64,000 bases of DNA from Patiria pectinifera (GCA_029964075.1 CM057141.1:4774001-4838000), one strand, 5' to 3'; positions 1 to 49,568 are shown, counted from the stretch's first letter. The notes: generated from the sequence alone by a model not told the origin. Program-made: numbers and translations.

Positions 1-354
1 CTTTCAAAATCTAGGACATGAAAGCCCAATTCATAAGCTTTCTTTTAGTACAAAAAAGGTAAGTGTTCTTTCAGCAAAATGAAAACAATTCACTTACATC
101 TCTATGTGAATTGTTTTCGTTTTGCTGAAAGAAGACTTACTTTTTTTGTGATCCGTGGACAGAACTTTAAAACGGTGTTTGTGTTTAAAATTCTGTAACT
201 TGAAAAGTACATGAGTGATTTGAATAATTCTTGTACTAAAAGAAAGCTTATTAATTGGGCTTTCATATCCTAGATTTTGTAAGTGCTAAATACAGAACTT
301 CATTTAAAAAAATGGTCCTGACATTTGGGTTTCCTTTTTTTTTAACTCGCCCTG
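1..354. mobile_element. Mariner-type MITE, family A, left-truncated by window start
   Basis: Internally palindromic sequence shared with 16508-16995, 24572-24725, 36429-36797 and 58913-59400 (shared marker: tagatcctaggatatgaaagcc-type arms split by gtgatccgtggacagaac). The right end here is degenerate (ctcgccctg). Confidence 0.8.
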
Positions 355-1371
355 CAGTAGTAAACATGTCCGACTATTTTGATATTTGGGCCGTTTCAGA
401 TGTTTGTATTTTGTGACTATGGCTTTAATATTCTGCCATTGGAATACTACAGTGAATAGCCATATCCATTGATAACAACTTCTGTGTAAGACACGTCATT
501 ATGCCCACAGATTTTGTGGTAATGTTTGGAGCACATTGCTTTTATTGTGAAATAGGGCTATCCACTGTTTTGCTAAACACTTGTCTGTGTTGAAGGTTTT
601 TTTTATTTCTTTAATTTTTAAAATTTCTTAAAAAGAATATCGTTTACAAAGTTAAAAAGCAATCATGAACCTATTAGATGCAACAATGTCCTGAATCCCC
701 TTTCCACAAAAAGAATTCTTTAAATAAAAAAAATGTTTCTTTTGGCATGTAGCCTCAATAATAGTAGCTGGGTTTTCCCCTTTCGTAACCCTACAAAAAA
801 AATTCCAAAAACTCCCAGTGGATTTGGAAGAATCTGGCAAGTTAGGCTTAAATGCAAAAACAATACCCTGGGAATCCCATACAAAGTTTCCTCACTGTAT
901 TTTGTTTATAAGAAGAGAAAGGGAAATTTTTTTCAAAGATCTTGGTCAGAGGTAAACCAATATTTATGTAATACTTTTCAGAGAAACTGAAACAAAATGA
1001 AAGTATTGATATTTGGCACATCATCTGTAAGCAGTATTTATATACAACATCATGATCTGAAGAAAAAAAATTCCGGAAAAGAAATTATTCGGTCAGTGGC
1101 TGACCCACATGCACAGGGCTTGGTACTTTTGGGATAGTTCCAATAAAACCATAGACCAACTGAGCTAGCTGGGTTGTGTGCCTGTCTGTCAGCTTCCTGA
1201 AAAAAAGAGAGAGGATATTTTGTGGTTTTTACTGATTTGGTTTGATGCCTACCGTAGCTGTAGTTACATTTGAAGATAAATTCAAAAAAATGGAAGAAAA
1301 CAATGAAATTACACCCAACGACAGGTTCACATTCACATTTGGAACATAATGGTGTGACTTGAAATACAACC

Positions 1372-1580
1372 GGGGCCCAATTTCACGGCGCTGCTAAGCA
1401 CAAAAACTTGCTTAGCACAAAAAAAGTCTGGCTTATGAAAACAACAGCTGAATACTAATCACGAGCAATATACATGTATTGCATCACGTGGAGTTTTGGC
1501 TGGTAACCTGCTTTTATAAGCCAAACTATTTTTGTGCTAAGCAAATTTTTGTGCTTAGCAGTGCCGTGAAATTGGGCCCA
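1372..1580. mobile_element. Short MITE with GGGCCCAATTTCACGGC termini
   Basis: Terminal inverted repeats GGGCCCAATTTCACGGC and GCCGTGAAATTGGGCCC, followed inward by CTTAGCAC-AAAAA repeats on both sides. About 210 bp, non-coding. Target duplication not clear. Confidence 0.8.
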
Positions 1581-1805
1581 GATCATAGTGGTTTCATGTT
1601 TTGAGAGCTGAAATTTGGATTTTAAATTTTTTTTTAATGTACCGTCAAAGTTGAAAGCATAGTTTTGTACATCATTGTGAAGTAATTTTAAAAGATTTTC
1701 CAAGTTAGTGAATGGCCAGGCAATGAAGAATCTTTAGTCCAAAATCAATTTCAACCTGCAAGTTGTCTCCCTTAAAAAAAACATCTAAGAATATTTATTG
1801 CTGTA

Positions 1806-2221
1806 CGGGTGTCCCAAAAAAATTGTGCAAGCAGATATCCTTTAATTTCTCAAAAACTACTGTACTTCACATGCGTATTTCATCTTGATGGAGCATATTA
1901 ATTATACTCTTGTGCATAGTCAGTAAAAATGCCATGGGAATCCGTTCATGCAAACCAGAGAGATCTAACAGATTTATAAAAGGTTTTTCACCCATTCCAA
2001 TGGGATGGGATTTACACAGTTAACTTAATTTACATCAGAGTGAAAAGGCCCATGACAGTCTGACGCGCTGATATCACTAACTGTGTAAATCCCATTAAAT
2101 ATGGGTGAAAAACCCATAGCCTATTATAACCCGTTAGATCTCTGGTTTGCATGAACGGATTTCCATGGCATTTTCACTGACACACAAGAGTGCACAACTT
2201 TTTTTGGGGGGGGGCACTCTG
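1806..2221. mobile_element. TA-flanked MITE with long internal hairpin
   Basis: Ends CGGGTGTCCCAAAAAAATT and the inverted counterpart ending GGCACTCTG, both next to TA. Internal arms pair gccatgggaatccgttcatg with catgaacggatttccatggc, and aaaggtttttcacccatt with the mirrored sequence. Confidence 0.8.
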
Positions 2222-2879
2222 TAGTATTATGTATAAAAAAAACCTCAGTGATTACTGATTTATACATGGTGGTCTGAGTCATTCTGTGTCACTTGAAACC
2301 ATTTGAACCAGCTTGCCCTGGGAACCATTGATAGAAAAGGGTAACCTAGACTTGGCAGTGTTTGGTGTTCTCTGAATTTTGTGGCGTGTTTTTTGTGGGG
2401 ATTCCCCGAGTGAATTATGTTTCTATAGAGACATTGTTGTGGAACCATTCAGGCGATAAATAAGTTCACAACTTGGTGTGTTGGGGTGACTGGCACGACT
2501 TGTGATGTAGACATTTGTCGGTTGCGGATAATCACCCACTCAAAAGATCATTTGTGAACTTATGATGATCTTTAAGCCTAACCCAGTTAGATGCTGCATG
2601 TACCGTACACATTGCATCAGATGTAATAGTCTGTGGGACCTTTTTTTGCATTGTGAGCTATCAAATAAATGGCTAATTCTGAAACAATGAGATTGACATG
2701 TAGTCCCATTGAACAATGCTAAAGTTGCACCATGCTGCAGTTGGTGACCACATACTCTGACATGTCTGAGGCGGTTTGGATTTTGCAACACTGTAGGCTT
2801 CTCATTTTGACAATTTTGCATATTGTTGCATTCAGGAGAACATAATATGTCGATAGCCAAAATAACTTGAAGGCTAAAG

Positions 2880-3417
2880 TTAAAGGGAATATATATACAA
2901 CATTGCAAACATCGAAAATCAAAACTACCAAATGTTTATGAAATACCTTACTATAGGATGTTGGTAAATGACAGTCTGTTTGCATCCTGTAAAATTATGG
3001 CACCTGGTATGAAGTCATTTTATAGAAAAGTGGTCTCTTTGTATAAATTTCCAATGGTGGTCGGCTGACCACCGTTGGAAAAACCTACCTATTTTTCAAC
3101 TACTCCAAATTTAAAAATTGTTTTCCGCCCAAATTTTGTTTGCCATTGGTTACATGTTCATGAACGGATGCAGGTCAGCTAGACTGGTCCCCTTACCTTA
3201 CAATTTTCCAGCATCTATAAATTGATCCATTTCATCTTTAGTGGAGTTAGGGAACCAGACTACTTGAATATTTGTGGTTTTCCTGTTTTTTTTCAGCATT
3301 TTCGAACACAAAACCTCAAACATGTCAGTGTAACAATATTTGATCTATGATACTAACCCTCAAATAGTCCATTTCTTGAAAATTACAGCAAAAGCCAATG
3401 ATGTACATTCCCTTTGA
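2880..3417. mobile_element. TTAA-type (piggyBac-like) MITE, family B
   Basis: Starts TTAAAGGGAATATA; internal landmarks gaacggatgcaggtcagcta and ggaaccagactacttgaa; ends ATTCCCTTTGA (TTAA altered). Shared with 7995-8928, 23962-24482 and fragments at 26345-26391 and 53864-54030. Confidence 0.82.
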
Positions 3418-3707
3418 CTTGAAGTTCCTCTGCATTTTTGTTTGCAACCATATCCTACATCGTTCGTATCACCACCCATCATCATGCAGAATCCTTATGG
3501 AACATGTGATCTTTGTATAGTCTTTGATGTGGCATGAAGCCTGATTTTTGAGAAATATTGGCAATTGGGATCTTAACCTTCCTCAATCCTGCCAAATCCT
3601 CGAAAAACTGCAAACTGGTTTTTGAAATAGGGTTAGGGTAGGCAAAAAAAACCACTGATAAATATGATGATTCATATGGATACCTGATCACCACAAGCTC
3701 TGTAGTT

Positions 3708-3965
3708 TCATTGTACATGTACATGTACTTGAACATGTTGAAATGTTTTTACAGGAACGTCTATGGTATGGTCTGCATGTACATGTACATGTATAATGTA
3801 CATGATGTACATGTACATTGTACCTGTACATGTGTACATGTTTACCCTAAAGTACCGGTATGTATACATGTACATGAGCCCCATGTAAATGTACTTCACT
3901 GTATGAAGTACCGGTACATGTAATTCACATGTACATGCACCTATATACATGTAATTCACATGTAA
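3708..3965. repeat. Palindromic ACATGTAC microsatellite cluster
   Basis: Repeated tgtacatgtacatg and accggta motifs; similar short clusters at 4555-4570, 6245-6310 and 14585-14655. Self-complementary, so open frames appear on both strands without meaning. Confidence 0.9.
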
Positions 3966-6578
3966 CAGACTAGTCACTCGAGATGTTTTCATATCTATGC
4001 AGACAAGCATCTTTGTGCAACATCCGTGACGCTTTGCTGTTAAAAAATATCACACAGGGAAACTCTAACTGTGAAAAATATTGCCTTTTCTCCTCGTTTT
4101 TTGGAGATCCGGTCAAATGATTGTGTAAGACTTCCTGATCGAAAACTACAGATATATCTGTAGACCACAAAGCTTGGCACAAAGTATCTCAAGGATGAAA
4201 CCACAGGCGGAAGTCATTTCGTATTATTGCCGTTTGAGAAAAAAAAACACTAGGGGAATTGAATGTTTGCTTTTGCCTTTTGCGAGCGGAAAACGCACTG
4301 CTCTGCGCCGCTACAAGTCGGCCACTGGAGACTCACTGCTTGCACACTTGACTGGTCTGCAATGGCAAAGTATCTCCATGTGTATAGTGTTTGGGGAAAA
4401 AAAGAGACAGCGTTTTTTTGCCAATGCCCACGGTGGCTCTTGACTCGCACTGAAAGTGTAAGCAAATAGGCGCTCTTTCTTGCTCGGCTTCTGGGCAAAT
4501 GTCAAGTGAATTATCAAACAATGTCCTTGTGTTGTTTTGTATTACTCTTTGGCATGTACATGTACATGTACGTCTGGATGTGCATGTGTTTAACCTTGTA
4601 AGTAGTGGAACATGCATACCTGTACATCTAGATCTTCAAGCTAAAAGAGAAAAACGCCTTCTTATTCAGATTGTAGACTGTCAATTTTGTTTCAATTCTT
4701 TTTTTTCTTTTTTTACAGGGAATACATGTTAACACACACAAACTAAATAAAGATGACACAAAACAAGTACCGGTAAGCTGACAAAGAAGTAACAAAAAAC
4801 AGAAAAAAAATAAAACGAGCATGATAGCATTTTTCTGCTCCAATCACAGGCTTCGTAGTTACTGGCAAGAGGCTTGCTTTTGAGCCACCAGAATTCTTAA
4901 AATTCACATTTCCTTGCCGCCTTTATAAAGTCGTCTTGGTTGAGGTCGGATGATGATGCCACAATGTAGGAATCGGCATTGAAAAGTAGCTGTTTGGTGC
5001 GGCACTGGATTTTTTTTTGTTTTGCATATCAGGTGCGTGGTGAACTTGCGACGTTGTGCCGCCACAAATTCGCGAAGAGGTGTACTCTACAGGCGCACTA
5101 TATGTATGCAGTGCTTCTCCACGGTATAGGTCCTAGTCCTAGGTTGCACCATGGTTGCAATGTTCAGTCATGTATGTGAAGACTGTGGTCTTTCAGTCCT
5201 TCAAAAGAGATTATTGTGAAAGCGGTCATAATCTTACAGGCCTTGAAACTACAGTGTGTGGAGAATTCTGTCAATGACAGCCAGACTTGCTTTGTACAGG
5301 ACAGAGATCGCTGCTTTGTTGAATCTTGCCAAAAAGGAACTCCATTGTAATGAGGATAATTAACGTTCACAACATTACATCCTTTTATTTAACCTTTATA
5401 TGTGCCGGTACTAGACAAATCGGGGCACGTGATCAGGGCACTCAGGAGGCCCTCTTCAATGGAGAAACCATTGCGCATGCTAATTGACAAAGCAACAGCC
5501 CTGTGGTGGATTATCTGAACAACAGTGCTTTTGCCATTGAAGGGGGCCTTCGTGATGGAATAGCTAACATGCCCGTATTTTTCTACAGCCGACCAACGTG
5601 ACCCTTCATGAGGAGAAATTGCCATTTTCTTAACCTCCTATCCCCCTCCCCCTCACCCCTCGCCGCTCAACCCCCTCAGCCCCCACCACTTCCCCCCATC
5701 CTTCCCCCCCAAAAAATTGGTTTGGATCTGCCAATGTTTGGATCTTTCTTCCAGCTTGCGCCACAACATTGTATGAAACTCTCCTTATGACTTTATGCAT
5801 ACATGTAATCTGCATTATTATCACCAAACGTTATGTTTATGATAACAGTGCACTATTTGCTGATTAAGCTAATGCCATACTCCGTAGGATGATATCACAG
5901 TCACACGCCCTTAACCCAGAGATAGTCATATCCCAAGAATGTCCTATCTGTTACGTCAGATCAGTGGCCCCCTGTGTAACGCACAGCAGGATACAAGTAC
6001 ATGTATGTTAAGTAAGATTTGAGGCTTTGCATGGTGGAGATACTAAATAATGAAAGGTTTGCGGAAACACCATGTGCGAATAATTTCTCAACTAAGAGAA
6101 TGGTTCTGAAAAGAACCAGAGGTATAAACTCGACGTTCCGGTCAGTATGCTCTGACCGTCTTCAGGAGAGTGCCTAAACTCTAAGAAAGTGAATACTTAA
6201 GTAGCAAAAGGCGAAGTCAATGAAGTGTGAAGTTGCATCCAACATGTATGTTCATACATGTACATGTGCATTTGCAGCTGCATGTATTATGCACAGTACA
6301 TGTACATAAACACATGTGAATCAGGCATGAGAATCTTCCCCTTTAAAGCAAGAATTCCTGTTTATTTGTTGCCCAAATTTTTAGCCTGTCATGCCTGATT
6401 TCACATCTTTTTTTTCCCTGTTTTTAAACAAGTTTCCTGGGTTTTTTTTTTCATTGAAATTCATTCTTACGCCTGGTGTATTTATGTGCAAAAAGCCATG
6501 TTTTCCAGGCATAGATTTTGATCTGATTTATAAAAATTCCAAACATTATTATAATCATGATGAACATTGAACAATTAC

Positions 6579-7126
6579 TTAAAGCTACAGTCCATCATTT
6601 GCAGCTATCCAAAAAGTAACTGACGTAACTATTGTTGAAAAACATACTTGGTTGAAAGACATTAAGGGGACTAGACTCCCTGTGAAATTATTCTTTCTGG
6701 CATGCTGTCATTTTGAAGAAATCAATGAAAGAAGGCCTTTCCAAGATGCGTCTAAAGACGCATCATTGGAAATGTCCGTTACTAGTTCGCTATTATATAT
6801 GGCGAAGTGCGCGCAAGTGTTGACACGATGCCCAAGCGCGCGGTTGCTTTAATTCGTCTGATCATCGTGTGACATCACATAACTGCAATCAGCTGAGTGA
6901 GAATGTGTCTGACGGACGATGAATTCAGGCCCAATTCAAAACATGATTCAGCAACTTTTGATTTGAAATCGCGGTCATAGAATGTTGTTTTTCTTGGAAT
7001 ATACAGCATTCACTGAGCTTAAATTCCATCAGGTTAGTTGTTCAGCACCCTTCTTTAGAATTTGACCACGTTTGTTGCTTCAAAGGAACATAATGCACAA
7101 ATAACAAATAATGGACTGTACCTTGA
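6579..7126. mobile_element. TTAA-type MITE, family C
   Basis: Starts TTAAAGCTACAGTCCATCAT; interior includes an internal palindrome around gcgtctaaagacgc and the GC-rich block gcgcgcaag; ends ATGGACTGTACCTTGA (TTAA altered). About 540 bp. Confidence 0.83.
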
Positions 7127-7994
7127 GCGGAATATATACAGCAATCAAGTGATGAATTGTGGAGGCTGGCAGAAAGCCAAAGCTTGTACATTGTACTTGG
7201 CCAACCCCGGTGAATAAACCATATAAGTTTGAATTTAACACACACACGTACACACACAAGAGAAATACTTAAACTTAATAGTTATAAAACACAGACGGTT
7301 ATGAATTATTACAGAAGTAAAATTAATAATATGACATTAGAAGCATCAGGCCCCCCCAAAAAAGTCTCCGGTTTCTGGTATGCGCGCGCGTCGCCATAGC
7401 CATGCGCGTCGACAAAATGAAAAAGGGTTTTTTTCAATGAAAGATGATGTCTCAAAACCGCCAAACTCACTGGTTTGTCTGGAATCCTGCTGCTGCACAA
7501 TTTTAACGTGTTTTTAGATTGGGTTATGGTCTAGAATAAGCTTCATGTGGCCTCTCTGGACTCCCATATATTTGCACTAAGTTTAGTCGGGCACCATTTG
7601 CAGTCATCAGCCGACATTTGAAGCAAAAAAATCAGGTAAAAAAAAAAAAAGCCGCGTCGCCGCACCACTTTTTGGGCAAGCTCCATACCAGAAACCGGAG
7701 ACTTTTTTTGTTTGGCCTTAGTATTGTTTTACTTAATATTACTACTACTATTCCATCAGACAAATTAATGAGCGAAACATTGGGAACATTAAATCTGTTT
7801 CATTTCCTTCATCAGAGCAGATAAGGAAAGATGAGATAAATTAATGTTTGTCGGCTGATATGCTCACTCATTGGGATCGATGGGGATGAAAAATGCTAAA
7901 TATTTAACCACACGAAAGGAGCTTACTCATAAAAATAATACGCAGAATCTGTGCTAGGAATCTGTAGGAGGAGAGTATTATGTAACATGTAGGT

Positions 7995-8928
7995 TTAAAG
8001 GGAATATACAACATATTTGCAAACATCAGAAAACATCTACCAAATGTTTACAAAATACCTTAACCCTAACCCACCTCACTCCTCCAAAATCCTCCTGGCG
8101 GTTTTGGAGGATTCTAGAGGATTGAGGATGAATGGTGATTGAATCAAATGAGGATTCTGGAGGACTGAGGATGAATGGTGATTGAAGCACATGAGGATTT
8201 TGGAGGATTGAGGGTGAGTGAAGCACAAGAGGATTTTGGAGGATTGAGGATGAATGCATTTTGAGGCAGGACTGTCTGATGATTTTGAAGGATTTGGCGT
8301 TGGTTATCCTTCATTTAAACATGAGTGCAAAGTTTTGGGATGAGGAGGATTTTGGAGGATTGAGGATGAATGCATTTTGAGGCAGGACTGTCTGACAATT
8401 TTGAAAAATTTAGGCGGAGTTGAAAAATTTTGGAGGATTTTGGAGGATTGAGGATGGTTGTAAGCAACAAGGGCCTAGGGGGGTTAGGGTTAATACTAGG
8501 ATGTTGGTAAATGAAAGTCTAAAGCATGCTGTAAAATTATGGCACCTGGTGTGAAGTCATTTTCAAAAAAAGTGGTATTTTGTATTGGAAAACCTAACTA
8601 TTTTTCAACTACTGCTCCAAATTTACCATTTTTTCAGTCCAAACTTTGTTTGCTATTGCTACATGTTCATGAATGGGTACAGGCCAGCTAGATTGGTAAC
8701 CTTACCTTACAATGTTCTGCCATCTATAAATTGATTCATTTCATTGAAGTGGAGTCAGGGAACCAGACTATTTGAACATTTTTTTGTTTTTCTTGGTTTT
8801 TCCAGCATTTTCGAACACAAACCTTCAAACATGTCAGTGTAACAATATTTTATCTATTGTACTAACCCGTCAAATAGTTCATTTCTGAAATTTACAGCAA
8901 AAGCCAATGATGTACATATTCCCTTTAA
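7995..8928. mobile_element. TTAA-type MITE, family B, with a nested insertion
   Basis: TTAA on both sides, ends AGGGAATATACAACA and TGTACATATTCCCT. Interrupted between about 8058 and 8495 by another TTAA-flanked element that is rich in GGATTTTGGAGGATTGAGGA repeats. Confidence 0.83.
8058..8495. mobile_element. TTAA-flanked repeat-rich element nested in family B
   Basis: Bounded by TTAACCCTAACCC and GGGTTAGGGTTAA, inserted into the family B sequence between ataccttaa and tactaggatgttgg. The interior is a degenerate minisatellite around ggattttggaggattgagga. Relatives lie at about 12600-12725 and 15860-16080. Confidence 0.72.
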
Positions 8929-9088
8929 AGAGAGATTTATGAATACGATTTTTATTTGACTTGAATGAAGTGCGTGTGATGTAAATTATTTTTTCTTAAT
9001 TGAGATTTGGTTGTGTCTACATAACTACGGTAGTCTGTTGTGTAGATATCATGGGTTGCGATGGAGGGTGGGGTAACCACCGTCGATA

Positions 9089-9655
9089 TCAGAATTATCA
9101 ATAATTGATATCGGAAATCCAATATCGAGAATATTCAGTATATCGATTATCCCATGTAAAAGTTATAGACCATAAAAATGACACTTCGATTTTTTTAAAA
9201 ACATCGTACATTTGTAAGTCTCAATCTTCCATGGTTTTCTCTGGAGCATATTGCTCAAATTTTTAAAAACAAATCATTGCATTGACAGTTTGTCCAGAAC
9301 GGGCGATTTCTTTTAAGGTTTTACATTGGGGGAGACCGCGAATTTCAGCAAACGCTGAGCACAAAGTGACGCCGTTTGGCATTTCACGATGTTTTTATTT
9401 TGATGAGTCACAAGCACAAGTTGCCGCCAAGTTTTATTTCATTATACGGCAAACTATAATTTAAACACAAAGTATTAGCACAAACGAGAGATTTATTTTG
9501 ACGATAATCTAACGCATTTTCGATATTTTCAATATGATTCCTCAATATCGAAAACTTCGATAAATTTCGATATGATTAAAAAATTGCTATCGGCGATATT
9601 GATATCACAGTAATATCGAACAATAAAGTAATATCGATATATCGACGGTGCTTAG
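9089..9655. mobile_element. Probable TIR element rich in ATCGATAT motifs
   Basis: Ends CACCGTCGATATC and ATATATCGACGGTG in inverted orientation, with many subterminal tatcga/atcgat motifs. I do not see a matching target duplication, so the boundaries are approximate. Confidence 0.6.
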
Positions 9656-10510
9656 GGTGAAGGGGGGGGGGTGTCACATCCCCTCCCCCACCCACCCAAT
9701 TTTTTTTATAAGGGGGAGGGTACACTCATTTTAATACTCGGCCACCCATCAATTATTACAATGTGTATACAGTAGGCATGCCCCCTCCTCAGCCCCCCCC
9801 CCTCCAAAAAAAAAGGGGGGGAAAAAGCAAAAAAATAGAAAGATAAAGAATACTATTGTTCAAAATCTGTAATTTACTGGAAATACAGCCACGAACAGAC
9901 CTCTCGCCCCACGTTTTGAATTTCCCATCCTCCTAAGATTTGGACAAGAAATGTTGACTTTTGTAATTCATAAAAAGCTGAACAAATTGGCACACGCTGT
10001 AATTAATAGTGCATTGCCAACGGACATGTTCACTACATGTACAGACAACAGACCCTGAAATCACACTTGCATTTATTCGCAGGCACTGACATTGATATTA
10101 AAAATACGTTTATAGGCCTACCCTGGTATGTGCGGTCAAAATGGAAAGTGACTGTATTGAAGCGAGGCACAGCGTTGACCAGGAAGCTATGCATTTATTC
10201 CAGGAAGTGACAGGGGACTGGTTTTGAAATGTGATACTTAATAAATAATCATGTGAAATGATGAACGAACAATTTATTTATTTACTTCCATCATTATTGA
10301 TAAATTTTATTGAAGGCTTTGCAAACAAAGAAACAAAGTTGCAGGTGTTAATTTCTCTTTCAAGTCGCGAATGATTTCCTTTGTAAGGTCAAAAGGTTTC
10401 CGTTTTTACATGATGGCCTTTTCCTTTCTGCTTTTTTTTCCAGGCCATTACTTATTTTCAAAAAAATGCATTGTTGTTGGAGTCAGATATTTACATGTAC
10501 AATGTAAAGC

Positions 10511-10849
10511 AGTCCTTCTGATTTGAGGCGTGCGATCGCACCCCCACGCCATCGCACGCCTAAAAGCTTCCTGAGAAGTGCGAATAATCGCACGCCTGAA
10601 TCCCTCTGTACCGCACACCTCGGCATACATTTATGATATAATTATACTTCATAATTTGTGTAAAAAAAAGTACGTCGGTGAAGAGTAAATGGCTATACTG
10701 TAAACCAAGATGAATATTATAAAAACAAAATACCAGATTGTTCAGTCCCAGCTGCGACCACAGAATCACACACCTAGAAAAAATCACACGCCTAGAAAAA
10801 TCCAGGTGTGCCTTTTCCACACGCCTGTGATTTTTAAATCAGAAGGACT
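10511..10849. mobile_element. hAT-like MITE, 8-bp target duplication (7 of 8)
   Basis: Inverted ends AGTCCTTCTGATTT and AAATCAGAAGGACT, flanked by TGTAAAGC and GGTAAAGC. Subterminal cgcacgcc/cacacgcc motifs. 339 bp, non-coding. Confidence 0.8.
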
Positions 10850-11766
10850 GGTAAAGCCGCCCTCAGAGCGACCTTACGACTACACAGAATTACATCAGTT
10901 GGCGGCTGACTTTTCAGGATCAAGTAGCGCCTGAGCTACAGTACAACCGTCGGGAACATATCATTTGCCGATTTTTTAGCAACCTGAGTGTAGTTGCGAC
11001 AATTTTAAGATGATTAGTACCAGTCGCCGCGCAAAACAAAAAAATTTGAAACGCAAGAGTAGGAAAAAATTCAACTTCTGCGTTGTAATGGAACGTGTCC
11101 CCGGCAGATGGGAATAATAATAATCATCATAATAATATTACCCTGGATTGGACATTTGGGAGACATCCCCATAGACTCGTGCACACAATTTTTTCAAATT
11201 TAAATGTGCCCTAACCCAATATTCCCTTGTTCTTTTTCCACCAGTTTCGGTATGTTTACTAATTACACCACAAGCAACAAATATAATCTAATTGCGACAC
11301 CAAAATTGTGCCTCGAAAGGGGGGCTGTGACATTAGGGAGACTATGTCTCCCATCGTGCGAAGAAATTACGATAACGTGTCTCCTTAGTGGTACCTTTAC
11401 ACGTATAATACAGCTACTTATATAGCGCTTTAAACATGTTCAAAGCGCTTTACAAAGAAAACTAAACAATAATTAAGGAGATCAGATGCCTGGAAAGGTA
11501 CAGAATCAATCGCAGTCGACCGTCGTATATCGTCGTCGCGTCGTGGGTGACATGAGCATGGTTGCGATTATTCTGTGTCGAGATGTCGCTTGTTCCTTGA
11601 TAATCACACGATTTCTCAGTTTTGTGACCTGAGCATGAAAATTGTGCTTGATGCTGACGGTTCGATCGCGATGCAAGCAGATCGCAGATCAACCTGAGGG
11701 TGGCTTAAGGGCCAGGAAATTTGGGAAATTGAAACAAATATCTTTTATCTTTGTTGTTCTGTGCAG

Positions 11767-47475
<35,709 letters not shown>

Positions 47476-49568
47476 GCATCTCTCTTCTGGTACAACAGAG
47501 CAGATCATACCAGTTCAACCCGGTTCAATCCAGTCTCAACCAGCAGCAGCCAGTGTGTTAATACATACGTGCTTGACAAACAGCTCAGAGAATGGGAGTT
47601 TTCAGTTTCATCGTTCGATATGCGTGATGACCAACCAGAATTTTTTTGTCTGAAAAGGCTGCCGCAAATTTGACCTCGGTTCAATCCAGTTCAATCTGGT
47701 CCAATCCAGTTCAGACCGGATCTGTCCAGTTCAGACCGGTTCAGTCATGGTCAGTCTGCAGTTGGATTCTTTCATTGTAATTTAGGTAAGGGTCCTTTAC
47801 AATCCGGGGGAAGAGTTGTAAGCAAGAGTTTCTTCGGAGTTGTAATCAAATTTAAATCACAAGTCAATCACAAGTCAGTCACAAGTCAATCGCAAGTCAA
47901 TCACAAGTCAATCGCAAGTCAGTTCCAAGTCAATCGCAAGTCAGTTGCAAGTCCATCGCAAATCAATCGCAAGTCAATCACAAGTCAATCACAAGTCATT
48001 CACAATGGTTTCAACATGTATGCAGTGCAGTTTTTCTTTAGCATTAGCAAGTCGCGAACACATGAAGGAAACAGTTGTGCAAGAAGAAACAGTCCATACA
48101 CTCCGACAGCTTTATTCAGACCTTTAAAAAAAATTGAATTTTGGTTGAATCTAATATGCAGTTGTACATAGCGTTTGTTTCTGAGTGCATTCATTTTGTT
48201 CCTCCCACAAATGTGACATATCAAGGTTTTTTTTTTTTTTAGTTTGTGCGGTATTGTATTGTTGTGTGTGTGTACGACGGGTGTCAAAATGCACAAGCCC
48301 TTTTGCAAACTAAAGAGTGTTTTCCAGTTCTTTTTCTAAAACGGGGTAAAATTTTAGAGACTAAGAAAATGTGGTAAATTTCTTGTTGTGTAAAAATAGC
48401 TTGGGAAACTGGTAATTAACAGAACTTTTGACCTGAATCATTTGACAATTCAAAAACCGGGGGCACATTTTCTTTTTGTGGAAGTTTCGGAATGAAAAGA
48501 GAACTGTCGTCTAGCACAAGGCAAGAAATCATTCTATTATGTTGCTCTGTTTGTAATGTTGAGTGTGGTTTTTATCATTGAAATAATTATTTCTTCCCTG
48601 AACGATAATACAGCATGATTCCTTTGGTTTTCTGCATTTTGTCACAAAGATAAGGAGTCCGACAAAGATTGACTACCTAAACGAGAAGTATACACCTTAG
48701 ACCACTGTGACTGAACTTAACATGCACTGAACAAAACAAGCCTTTTGAGATAGAAACACGACACTAAAAAACAAAGGCATTGAGTAAACTTTCTCGTTAA
48801 CTATATCACATAGTTAATGCAAGAAGTTGTACAAAACATTCCACTTTGATGCTTTCTTTAAAAAGTACGAGTAGCCTTTTCAGACAGAACTGTTGCTTGT
48901 CAATTTTTTTATATTTTTTTTTGTACATGGTCTTTGAATGGAGGGGAGTCATTCACTACAATAGTGCGCCCTGTTTTAAGGGCGCACACAATTAAAAATA
49001 GGCCAGATACAAATTTAAATTAAGCAGGACAACATGAAACAAAACAAAGCAAAAGTTGCTGCACGTTACTTATATGCACTGAAAGTTTGTAGTACATGTG
49101 TTTAAAAAAAAATTACTGATCTCCGACTATGGTAACTTAAAAATACTTTGATGTGTCTGCATGTAAAGTGTCCTCCTTGCTTGCCTTAAAAAACAATTCT
49201 CTTATTCCAATTTTCTAACACTTTTTGTGTTTTGTACCAAAAGCAGATTTACATTTCAGATTTTTTTTTTATAATCTGGAACATCTTTTAAATTATATAT
49301 ATTTTTTTCAAGTAGCGATTGAGGATTCTGTAGTTGAAGAGGGAAATTTTCACAAAGGATACACATTGTAAGTTTCGAGCAGCTTTTCCATGTCACTCAA
49401 GTCCGTGTTTGTGACTATGTCTAGTATAAGAAAGTAACTTAACACATAACAATTGTACCTTAAATTTAAACAATCATGATTTTCAGTTCCTCAGCATTTA
49501 TCAGTAAACTGGGTTTTTTAAAGATAAAAACACACTCTGTAGTAATTCCATACATGTTTTTCCCTCAA

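Larger units (their letters stand above)
1..11766. other. Upstream region or long intron, no exon recognised
   Basis: I find no segment resembling the N-terminal PH domain exons of PLC-gamma here, and no other convincing gene. The stretch holds several MITE-like elements (listed separately), palindromic ACATGTAC microsatellites (about 3708-3960, 4555-4570, 6245-6310) and G/C-run low complexity (about 5640-5710, 9660-9830). The first recognisable PLCG exon starts mid-codon at 11767, so at least one earlier coding exon must exist. It is either a divergent short exon missed here or lies before the window. Confidence 0.6.

Noticed and set aside
8040-8070. Interstitial telomere repeat
   Set aside because: Only one or two CCCTAA units occur, at both ends of a TTAA-flanked insert, so they are treated as element termini.
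9089-9655. Confident hAT assignment
   Set aside because: The ends are inverted repeats but the 8 bases on each side do not match, so only a generic TIR element is claimed.
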